Shown: positions 1 through 5,925, counted from the first letter of the stretch. The stretch: 6,101 bases of DNA from an uncultured Campylobacter sp. (GCF_938039245.1 NZ_CALHVN010000037.1:1-6101), one strand, 5' to 3'. The notes: generated by a model from the sequence alone, not told the origin. A program made the numbers and translations.

Positions 1-549
1 GAGGAGCTAAAAAAGCTCGGAAATTTTAAAATTTTCCTCGATCTAAAGCTCTACGACATCCCAAACACGATGGCCGACGCCGCCGAGGAGATCGCTAAGC
101 TTGGCGTCGATATGATAAACGTACATGCAAGCAGCGGCAAGCGCGCGATGGCTACGGTGATGGAGCGACTGGACAAGCTCGGTTCGCGTCCATTGGTGCT
201 TGCAGTCTCTGCGCTAACGAGCTTTGACGAGGCCGAGTTTAGCTCGGTTTACGAGCAAAATTTAAGCGACGCCGTGCGCAAATTTAGCGTGATGAGCTAT
301 GAAGCGGGGCTTGACGGCATAGTCTGCTCCGTATATGAAAGCCGCCTAATCAAGGACGCCACGAGCGCAAATTTTATCACGCTTTGCCCGGGCGTACGGC
401 CGTTTGGCGAGAGCGCGGCGGATCAAAAGAGAGTAGCGGATCTGGGCGCCTCGCGCGAGGCGGGGGCTGATTTTATCGTGGTAGGTCGTCCGATCTATCA
501 AAGCGCCGATCCGCGCGGAATTTGCGAGCGGATTTTGGATCAAATTTAA
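1..549 (+). CDS. pyrF: Orotidine 5'-phosphate decarboxylase, 3' part (start outside window)
   Basis: Decarboxylates orotidine 5'-phosphate to UMP, the last step of de novo pyrimidine synthesis in the cytoplasm. The frame is open from base 1 and gives 182 residues to the TAA at 547-549. About 40-50 N-terminal residues lie before the window, since the family is usually about 225-235 residues long. Near the visible start is LDLKLYDIPNT, matching the family's catalytic D-x-K-x-x-D signature. It is followed by GVDMINVHASSG, and near the C terminus by the phosphate-binding VVGRPIYQSADP, so the TIM-barrel end is complete. The first internal ATG (position 70) falls after the active-site motif and is not the real start. 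Base composition is much richer in G+C than in the region after 1.4 kb, as expected for a resident housekeeping gene. No break is seen. Confidence 0.95.
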   Translation, partial: EELKKLGNFKIFLDLKLYDIPNTMADAAEEIAKLGVDMINVHASSGKRAMATVMERLDKLGSRPLVLAVSALTSFDEAEFSSVYEQNLSDAVRKFSVMSYEAGLDGIVCSVYESRLIKDATSANFITLCPGVRPFGESAADQKRVADLGASREAGADFIVVGRPIYQSADPRGICERILDQI

Positions 550-673
550 CGCCTGAGTTCGCGTAAAATTTAGTCTCAAATTATTTTAGTCCGGTTTTCG
601 CGTGAGAAATTTTAATCAAAACGCGCACAAAGGCGGCTCGGAGGATGTCGAAGCGTCGCCGTCATCTTTTTAT

Positions 674-828
674 AAAATTCGTTGGGGTTTGAAACATTTT
701 ACCCTTTTTCTCTGGCGCATCAACAAGGTCGTGTAAATTTACTCCGTTGGGGGTTTGAAACTTTTAAATCTTGTGCAGATTGAAACTTTATTTGTGAATG
801 CAAATTTACCCCGTTGAGGATTAAAAAC
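674..828. repeat. Three degenerate CRISPR-like repeats, 66-67 bp period
   Basis: Three related copies end at 695, 761 and 828, giving periods of 66 and 67 bp. The second (735-761) and third (802-828) agree at 22 of 27 positions. They share AAATTTAC, then CCGTTG, and an AAAC end. The first copy (674-695) keeps GTTGGGGTTTGAAAC, one G short of the second, but its left part has diverged. The gaps between copies are about 35-40 nt, and no two look alike. A repeat ending in TTTGAAAC with a period near 66 is what a type I or III CRISPR array looks like. The copies are too diverged for an active array and no cas gene is in the window. They could instead be an old tandem or dispersed intergenic repeat. 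Orientation is uncertain. Confidence 0.4.
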
Positions 829-832
829 GTTT

Positions 833-854
833 AAGCTTTGCCGCGCCAAAGCTT
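833..854. other. Hairpin with perfect 8-bp arms
   Basis: AAGCTTTG (833-840) and CAAAGCTT (847-854) are perfect inverted arms around the six-base loop CCGCGC. The hairpin starts five bases after the last CRISPR-like repeat. There is no T-run directly after it on the plus strand. On the minus strand the bases after the stem are AAACGTTTTT, only a weak terminator tail. Function is unknown; it could be a terminator remnant or a protein-binding site. Confidence 0.4.
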
Positions 855-955
855 CCCTGCTAGCTTGCGAATACAATTTCCGATAATGAGTGCGGCGGCG
901 GACGTCTTAACGCTAAAAAACGGCGCACATAAGGGCGGCGGCCTAGTGGTGAGAT

Positions 956-1029
956 AAAATTTTAAAAATTTTCGAACCGCGTGGATAAATTTTAAAATTT
1001 GCCTCACACGAGTGAAATTTTAAAATTTC
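956..1029. repeat. Three AAATTTTAAAATTT palindromes at 28-30 bp spacing
   Basis: Copies lie at 956-972 (with one extra A), 987-1000 and 1014-1029. The last is a perfect 16-base palindrome, GAAATTTTAAAATTTC. The spacing is close to three helical turns, and they sit 75-150 bp upstream of the Cdd1-like gene. Similar words occur elsewhere in the window, including inside pyrF (20-38), so they may only reflect genome-wide word bias. A regulatory role is speculative. Confidence 0.4.
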
Positions 1030-1093
1030 GTACCGTCAATGGATTTTAGAATCCCATCCAAGTGGCGAGCCAAGCGAAATTTGAATGAAGATC

Positions 1094-1106
1094 GGAGTAA
1101 AATTTG
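1094..1106 (+). promoter_or_regulatory. Ribosome binding site deciding the TTG start
   Basis: GGAG at 1094-1097 lies six bases before the TTG at 1104-1106. An in-frame TAA at 1098-1100 rules out any earlier start for the downstream gene, and the ATG at 1085 is in another frame that stops within eight codons. This makes TTG the most likely start codon. Confidence 0.65.
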
Positions 1107-1358
1107 AGTAAAGGCGCGAGTGATTTTAAGAAAATCCCCTATGTCGGCGAGGCGACAGAGGCCGATCTGCTCGCACTCGGCTACACAGGCATCGCTTCGC
1201 TAAAGGGCGCGGATCCGGACGAGATGTTTGAACGTACAAAGGCGCTCGGACGCGGCAGCGACAGGTGTATACTCTACGTTTACCGCATGGTTTGCTACTA
1301 CGCAAATACGCCCCATCCCAACAAAGCCAAGCTAAAATGGTGGCTTTGGAAGGATTAA
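1104..1358 (+). CDS. Cdd1-like helix-hairpin-helix protein (pathogenicity locus family)
   Basis: A small cytoplasmic protein of 84 residues, intact from a TTG start to TAA. Residues about 9-40 (KIPYVGEATEADLLALGY onward) resemble a helix-hairpin-helix, a fold that usually binds DNA without sequence specificity. The C terminus, CILYVYRMVCYY followed by KLKWWLWKD, is the hallmark of the Cdd1 family (Pfam 'pathogenicity locus'), whose members are 80-95 residues and are sometimes annotated as mitomycin-resistance related. The exact role is not established, so none is assigned. The start is fixed by GGAG six bases upstream and an in-frame stop just before it. Composition resembles pyrF, so it belongs to the resident chromosome, and it is the last intact gene before the AT-rich island. 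It stands alone, convergent with the broken restriction-modification gene. Confidence 0.85.
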   Translation: MSKGASDFKKIPYVGEATEADLLALGYTGIASLKGADPDEMFERTKALGRGSDRCILYVYRMVCYYANTPHPNKAKLKWWLWKD

Positions 1359-1370
1359 ATTTGCAAATTT
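1357..1370. other. Palindrome overlapping the stop of the Cdd1-like gene
   Basis: AAATTTGCAAATTT is a perfect 14-base palindrome starting within the TAA stop codon. It has little G+C and no T-tail, so it is a poor intrinsic terminator. It also marks roughly where the composition changes from the GC-richer flank to the AT-rich island. Confidence 0.35.
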
Positions 1371-1502
1371 GACATGCGATAAGCGGTTTAAATTTGAATA
1401 AGCAAGCCTATCTTTGCAAAATTTAGCAGTATTATGTAGTATTCGCACAAGACTATATAATAAAAATATAACTTCTTGTCGAAAAAATTCCATAATTCTA
1501 TA

Positions 1503-3886
1503 CTAATTACATAACTTAGGTATAATACACACCGAATTCTTTTTTAAATCGTTAATTTGGCTGAGCATAGCCCATTGTCCATCCATTGCTTCTGAAACTT
1601 TATCTGATATTTTTTGTTGCTTATTTTTATCTCTATATATCGGTATTTTTAACTCTTTCCATCTATCTGCTATATTTGGAAGGGTAGTATCTAAAAACAC
1701 CTTGCTTTCTATTTGCGAAAAAGTATATTTGTGAGAAAGGGCGTACAATAAATAATAAGGTGTTACGCCGTATTTATTTTCAGGTTTTGCCATACGTATA
1801 ACAAGTATCTCTCTAGTTAACACACATTCTAAATCAAAAGGTGACACCATTGCTACGCTACCTATTCTATAACTACCTCTACAAACAAATAGTATGTCTT
1901 TTTCTTTAAGTCGCTTATCTTCCTTGTATAGTTTATCATATTCTTTTTGCGGAATTAAAGCTGTGGGGTCTTTATATATTTGCCAATTAACAATATCCTT
2001 AACCCTAATATATGGCTTATCGCCCTTCCCTTTAAATTCTGCTTTTGGGGAGCCGTTTACATCAAAAACCTCTATTATTTTTCCTCAAATAAAGTATTTA
2101 GGCTAATTAACTTAACACCTTCTTTTTGAGATTCTTTTTCTAGTTCCTTTTCTTTGGTTTGCCAATAATATCTAAGTATTAAAATATCCCTTTGTTTTAA
2201 ATCACAAGCTTTTATTTTAAAAGTATAATGTTTTTTCTTTTTTCGTTAAGTTCATCTAGTATTAGCAATGTGTCATCTTTTATGTTTTTGTTTTCATTAT
2301 AAATAGGGTTTCCGTTATGGTCCGTGTCCGATATGGTTTGCGACCACCATCTAATACATTTTGCGTTGTTGTGCGGTCTAAAAGTATTGTGTGGTATATC
2401 TATAACCCATTGGATATTATGACGGTATATAAAATCTCTTACTTTTTTGCCAGCCGGGGCGTGAAAATATGTTTCTGGTAAAATTATTGCCAAAACCCCA
2501 CCGTCTGATAATAGCTGTAAATTTCTTTCTAAAAATAGAGTCGACACCACTCCCTCTTCTTTGGTGTTAAGCTCATATTGTTCTAGTTTACTTTCTCCTA
2601 TGATTTTTATATCTTTTCCGAATGGGGGGGGGATTAGAGAAAGCAATATTAAAAGAACCCAAATGGATATTTTGTTTTGTTTGAGGAGATCAATTTTCCG
2701 GCTCTTCTAAACTGTCTTCGCAAAATATACCTCCTTTACCGTCCCCCAAGATAGCCATATAGGATTTTCCCACTTTAGTTAAAAAACTATCTTTCTATTC
2801 TTGATACCAACCTCTTTTTTCTTCCCATAAAGATTCATTGTTATCTATCTCGCGTTCAAGTTGTCCGCAAATATGCTTTAGAGCCTCTACCAAAAATCCA
2901 CAACTACCGCAAGAAGGGTCGATTATTAATTGATGTCTATTTGGATTTACTATTTCAACCATTAATTTAACTATATTTTTCGGAGTAAAAAATTGCCCTT
3001 GACTTCCTTTTAACGAGTATCCTATAAATATCTCAAAGGCGTCTGCAATCATATCCCTATCGGTATCCACTATGCATGTATTTTGAAGTTTGCCTATAAT
3101 ATGCTTTAAGGTTTTTCCATCAAACGTTATATTATCGTCAACCGTCAATACGTCATTATATTTATTTTTTACTTCATTAAACAATTTAGCAATACGTGCT
3201 TTAACATATTCATCTTTCTCTTGTAATGAAGCCCTAAATGTCAAAATATCATCTTTTTTGTAAAGCGCTCATCGTAAATTTTACACAGCATTAGATATAT
3301 CATTTCCTTGGCTATCTGCTCGTCTCTGTTTACTCCGGAACTATTTGCCACAATATATCCCCTTATTTCTTTAAAAAGAGATTTTATATTGTGGGTAGGC
3401 TTTAAATCTTTTCTTTTGTATAACCCTATATCCTCCAATTTTTCATTGGCTTTTGGAAAAGCACTTATAGTTTCAAAATCCAAACCATCTTTTTTAATTA
3501 TTTTTTTATATAAACACTATGGGTTCCGTTAAACCAAACACCAATGTTTGCTTCAGATAGACTTAAATAATTTTTTAGTTGTTCTATTCTATCCTTTTTT
3601 GTTTTCTTTTTACATTCGACAATTATTTTTAATATTTTTTTATTTTCAACTTCTTCAAAAATCGCAATATCGACAGGAAATCCTTTCTTGTCGGACGGTC
3701 TTTTCTTTACTTTGTATTGAGGGTGGGCTACTATCATCTCTTTTGGATATAAATAATCTTCGTGTAATATTTTTAAAACGGTTGAACGGCGTCAATTTCT
3801 TCTGGCCTAGCAACTATTTCTTTGCCGCTTATATAATCTTTTATTTTTTCTATTTTGCTAACGTTTTCTTCTTTGACTTTACTCAT
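1503..3886 (-). pseudogene. Broken single-chain restriction-modification enzyme (nuclease + N6-adenine methylase + recognition domain)
   Basis: Once a Type IIG-like or fused Type I-like enzyme of nearly 800 codons that would methylate adenine and cut DNA at one target. Start ATG at 3884-3886 with AAAGGA 12 bases upstream, 18 bp after the regulator. Pieces in order: an N-terminal piece ending at TAA 3775-3773; an HsdR-N-like PD-(D/E)xK nuclease (PVDIAIF then VECKKK, to about 3500); a helical methylase lead-in (to about 3243); the methylase with GQFFTPKNIV, motif I DPSCGSCGFL (2894-2920) and motif IV SNPP..FGK (about 2615-2640); and an HsdS-like recognition domain (about 2210-1503, with RVKDIVNW, DILFVCRGSYRIGSVAMVSP and TTLPNIADRWKEL). 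Lesions: frameshifts near 3775, 3503-3509, 3253-3258, 2624-2632, 2228-2237 and 2077-2081; stops TAG 2797-2795 and TGA 2692-2690; a small deletion plus insertion around 2310-2355. The domain assignments are recognised from motifs. 'Inactive' follows if the bases are correct. The TGA replaces an expected Trp (PEN-W-SPQT). Confidence 0.88.
2624..2632. repeat. Nine-G (nine-C on coding strand) homopolymer inside methylase motif IV
   Basis: On the minus strand the codons run AAT then nine C then ATTCGG. The upstream frame reads FNIAFSNPPP and the downstream frame reads PPPFGKDIKI. Five Cs would give the canonical NPPFGK and eight Cs would give NPPPFGK in frame; nine puts the gene out of frame. Tracts of eight or more G/C in Campylobacter are classic slippage (phase-variation) sites. 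Here it may instead be expansion in an already dead gene. Confidence 0.7.
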
Positions 3887-3898
3887 AGTATTTTATCG

Positions 3899-3904
3899 TC
3901 CTTT
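3899..3904 (-). promoter_or_regulatory. Ribosome binding site of the restriction-modification gene
   Basis: AAAGGA directly follows the regulator's TAA and lies 12 bases before the ATG at 3886. The spacing is longer than usual, so initiation may be weak. The tight spacing to the regulator argues that both genes were read from one mRNA. Confidence 0.5.
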
Positions 3905-4147
3905 TTAGTTTTTATTTTTATCCAATATCCACATTCTAATAACTTTAACAATTTCGTCATCGTCCAACTCATTAAGTAAATTTAGTAAAGCTTTCATCGC
4001 CAACGGTTGATTTCTACCGCGAGAATACTCTACGTATGTCCTATGTTGAACGCCTATACGCTTCGCCATTTCAGCTTGCGATATAGTCTTTATCTCTTTT
4101 GCTTCTATGAGCTTATGAATTCTGTTTATCAAATCGTTTAGTTCCAT
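3905..4147 (-). CDS. XRE-family HTH regulator, probable restriction-modification controller
   Basis: A DNA-binding transcription regulator of 80 residues, intact. The helix-turn-helix covers about residues 22-56: TISQAEMAKRIGVQHRTYVE followed by YSRGRNQP, with QAEMAKRIGV as the first helix and turn and the second helix starting at QHRTY. The C-terminal stretch LLNLLNELDDDEIVKVIRMW is probably for dimerisation. It is the first gene of a two-gene unit, ending 18 bp before the restriction-modification gene. Small XRE proteins in that position are usually C (controller) proteins that delay nuclease expression when the system enters a new host. There is no Shine-Dalgarno; a TGCTATAAT extended -10 ends six bases before the ATG, predicting a leaderless mRNA. 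It is the only island gene without a visible lesion. The controller role is inferred from position; an unrelated orphan regulator is possible. Confidence 0.82.
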   Translation of the reverse strand: MELNDLINRIHKLIEAKEIKTISQAEMAKRIGVQHRTYVEYSRGRNQPLAMKALLNLLNELDDDEIVKVIRMWILDKNKN

Positions 4148-4153
4148 AACTTA

Positions 4154-4162
4154 ATTATAGCA
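4154..4162 (-). promoter_or_regulatory. Extended -10 promoter of the XRE regulator, predicting a leaderless transcript
   Basis: Read on the minus strand this is TGCTATAAT, a perfect extended -10 (TGnTATAAT). The TATAAT ends six bases before the A of the ATG, so transcription should start at or within a base or two of the start codon. No AGGA-like site precedes the ATG. No clear -35 is seen, which is normal for epsilonproteobacterial housekeeping promoters. Confidence 0.65.
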
Positions 4163-4194
4163 AGTTTATTCTTAAAACAGTCTTGAATATTAGC

Positions 4195-4259
4195 TATAAA
4201 TATCTTATTAAGATATATTTATAATAATTTAGGATTTAAATATATCTATGTTTAAGATA
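4195..4259. promoter_or_regulatory. Two related palindromes, candidate operators of the regulator
   Basis: The first has perfect arms ATATCTT (4200-4206) and AAGATAT (4210-4216) around ATT, inside a longer imperfect palindrome starting at 4195. The second has arms TATCT (4243-4247) and AGATA (4255-4259). Their centres are about 43 bp apart, near four helical turns. They lie between the leftward regulator promoter and the rightward transposase promoter, where an XRE dimer could act on either. The region is AT-rich, so chance palindromes are possible. Confidence 0.4.
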
Positions 4260-4278
4260 AATCTAATACATTTTTATG

Positions 4279-4306
4279 TATAATAAGGTTATAAGAACAT
4301 AAAGGA
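4279..4306 (+). promoter_or_regulatory. Promoter and ribosome binding site of the transposase
   Basis: TATAAT at 4279-4284, directly preceded by TG, is a good -10, and AAGGA at 4302-4306 sits eight bases before the ATG at 4315. This supports the chosen start of the transposase. Confidence 0.55.
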
Positions 4307-4314
4307 TTAAAAAA

Positions 4315-5310
4315 ATGTCCCAACACTTCCTTCTCTCGTCTAAAGCTAGAATAATCTCGGTTAGAAAGATAGCTTCGATGAGCGAGAACGAGTGTTATGA
4401 GTATTTTAAATCGATTCGTTGGAGCAGCAATAAGGGTAATCCTATCTGTCCGACTTGCGGAAGCGCTTCATCTCACTATTTTATAGAAAGTAGACTACAA
4501 TATCGCTGCAAGGATTGCTTTCATACCTTTAGCGTTACAAGCGGAACGATATTTCACTCTCATAAGCTTGATTTTAAGGTCATACTTCTTGCTATCGTAA
4601 TATTTTCTAACGCTACGAAAGTAATTTCAGCCTTACAGCTTAGTAGAGACCTAGACGTTCAATATAAAACGGCTTGGGTCTTATCTCATAAAATAAGAGA
4701 AAGCCTTATGACTAGCGATAGTGGAAATAAATTTAGCGGAGTAGTCGAAATGGACGGAGTATACGTCGGAAACTATATATAAAGCCGGCTAATAATATAA
4801 ACTAATAGAATAGATAGACGAAAAGCTTTTAAGCCCAATAAGAGAGTTATTATATCGCTTAGAGAAAGAAATCTACTTGGAAGCGGAGTTAGTAAAACTA
4901 AGACCTTTATATTAAGAAGCGAGAATAACGTAGATATAAACGCTATCGCTAAATCGCATATTGCGCCAAATAGCGAAATTCATACCGATGAAAACTCGGC
5001 TTACGACGATTTGCTAGCTTACTATGATTTAAAAAGAGTAAATCACCAAAATAGAGTATTCGGGACTAAATGGGGGAGAATAATAACCAAAGCGAAAGCT
5101 TTAATGCTAGATTTAGACGTTTACAATACGGTCAATGCCCATAAACTAGGAACGCTTTACTTATCGAACTACGCAAACGAGATTGCTTACCGAGAAGATA
5201 CTAGAAGGCTTGATAATAAGGCTATTATGGACGATATTTTATCAAGATGTCTAGCCGACAACTCGATATCAAATGAATTCTGCGGTTATTTTACTTCGCT
5301 GTGCTCGTAA
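4315..5310 (+). pseudogene. IS1595-family (ISXO2-like) transposase, broken by four indels
   Basis: A DDE transposase that would move its own insertion sequence. An N-terminal zinc ribbon has Cys 45, 48, 65 and 68 (CPTC and CKDC). The ISXO2-type nuclease follows, with the first Asp in VVEMDGVYVG (residue 147) and the second in IHTDENSAY (codon 4987-4989). The third acidic residue, Glu in NNNQSESFNARFRR (5094-5096), is now out of frame. Lesions: a TA duplication near 4780-4781 makes TAA at 4780-4782; one extra base near 4803 restores the frame; one base is missing in the G run 5072-5076; one extra C lies in 5138-5140. Between the last two the frame stays open but reads wrong residues. The true C-terminal reading HKLGTLYLSNYANEIAYRED returns afterwards and ends at TAA 5308-5310. 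Repaired length, about 330 residues, is usual for the family. Element ends were not found. Confidence 0.9.
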
Positions 5311-5359
5311 CTGCAAGCAGACGGCAAGGTAACCACAGAGTAGCCGAAAGACTTGGAGC
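5311..5359. other. Short gap between convergent pseudogenes
   Basis: Forty-nine bases separate the stop of the transposase from the stop of the leftward hypothetical gene. The right end of the insertion sequence should lie here or beyond, but no convincing terminal inverted repeat or target duplication was found. Confidence 0.3.
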
Positions 5360-5776
5360 TTAGGAAGCTATCTTATAAAATTTTACTCCGTTGTCGGTAA
5401 GTAACGAGACAGTTCCTCTTTTTATGAGCTTTGAAATTAAAGAGGATATGTTTTACTTATATTTGGCGATAAGGGAATCATCTGCTTTTTCATCTTTAAA
5501 AACATACTCGGCTATTTCATTTACAGTGCTAGGCTTTATCTTTAAACACTCTATAATCCTACGATTTAGCTCACCGTGAGGAAAATACGAAGCATTGCTA
5601 ACTCTTTTAGCCCGAATGAACGTAGTTCTATAACTAGGGTCGAATATCGCGATAGCTTTATCTATCGTTTCAAGTTCGGATTTTATCTTTAAAATTATAT
5701 CTTGATGATATTTGATATTTCCTTGAAGCTCGGAATGCTTACTAACGAGAGCAGATATTACGTGAGATTCAGCCAT
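5360..5776 (-). pseudogene. Coiled-coil/winged-helix hypothetical protein with one internal stop
   Basis: Read from ATG 5776-5774, with AAAGGA six bases upstream, it gives 107 residues, then TAA at 5455-5453. The same frame stays open for 30 more sensible residues (NISSLISKLIKRGTVSLLTD onward, ending FYKIAS) to a second TAA at 5362-5360. The full reading of 138 codons looks like one protein. Residues about 10-45 are heptad-rich and likely coiled coil, followed by IAIFDPSYR. Residues from about 68 (HGELNRRIIECLKI, STVNEIAEYVF) through the part after the stop resemble a winged helix. Similar small proteins of unknown function occur in proteobacterial accessory DNA; I assign no role. It is convergent with the transposase. 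The single in-frame stop suggests decay, but readthrough or a base error would give an intact gene. Confidence 0.7.
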
Positions 5777-5794
5777 ATAAAATCCTTTACGATA

Positions 5795-5803
5795 TGCTAT
5801 AAT
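5795..5803 (+). promoter_or_regulatory. Extended -10-like site pointing toward the tRNA
   Basis: TGCTATAAT on the plus strand matches a perfect extended -10, with TATAAT at 5798-5803. It lies just upstream of the leftward hypothetical gene and would start transcription near 5810, reading toward the tRNA through a stretch with no protein gene. Confidence 0.35.
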
Positions 5804-5879
5804 AGACCGAATTTTAGTGGATTTTATAGTGAAAGTCTTGTGCGGATGCTACATAATACCGTAAATTTAGCTTAATGCA

Positions 5880-5925
5880 CCGATGTTGAAATTCGTAAAT
5901 TCATCGGCTATTTTACGTGACTATT
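5880..5925 (+). terminator. Possible intrinsic terminator or hairpin
   Basis: CCGATG (5880-5885) pairs with CATCGG (5902-5907), with an inner AATT/AATT stem and a four-base bulge on the left side. CTATTTT and, further on, CTATTTTT follow. The stem is short and the T-run broken, so this is a weak candidate. It could end a transcript from the -10 at 5798 or simply be an isolated hairpin. Confidence 0.3.

Larger units (their letters stand above)
550..1103. other. Long intergenic region rich in repeats and palindromes
   Basis: No convincing protein gene is seen on either strand in these 554 bases. Short ATG frames, such as the one at 645, have no usable ribosome binding site. The region contains CRISPR-like degenerate repeats (about 674-828), a hairpin with perfect 8-bp arms (833-854), and three AAATTTTAAAATTT-like palindromes (956-1029), each listed separately. 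The GC-rich stretch at about 890-945 has no recognisable feature. No clear terminator follows pyrF. Confidence 0.6.

Noticed and set aside
645..689. A tiny frame starting at ATG 645 after GGAGG
   Set aside because: The purine-rich site touches the ATG with no spacing, the product is only 14 residues, and it runs into the repeat region.
1894..2106. A 70-residue plus-strand frame starting MSFSLSRLSSLYSLSYSF
   Set aside because: It is the reverse strand of the recognition domain, has no ribosome binding site and has low-complexity composition.
3241..3483. Separate small genes instead of one broken restriction-modification gene
   Set aside because: Each fragment continues the homology of the previous one in order, and single-base changes in homopolymers join them. 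None has its own credible ribosome binding site.
3548..3979. A 143-residue open frame on the plus strand, rich in Phe, Leu and Ile, looking like a membrane protein
   Set aside because: It is antisense to the nuclease part and the end of the regulator. Its hydrophobic composition comes from reading AT-rich coding DNA backwards.
4289..5378. TTATAAGA (4289-4296) and TCTTATAA (5371-5378) as terminal inverted repeats of the IS1595 element
   Set aside because: Only eight AT-rich bases match, the right copy lies inside the hypothetical gene, and no flanking target duplication is visible.
5377..5405. A fourth copy of the CRISPR-like repeat (TTTACTCCGTTG followed by a partial match)
   Set aside because: It lies within the C-terminal coding part of the leftward hypothetical gene (residues LTDNGVKF), which explains it, and it is 4.5 kb from the others.
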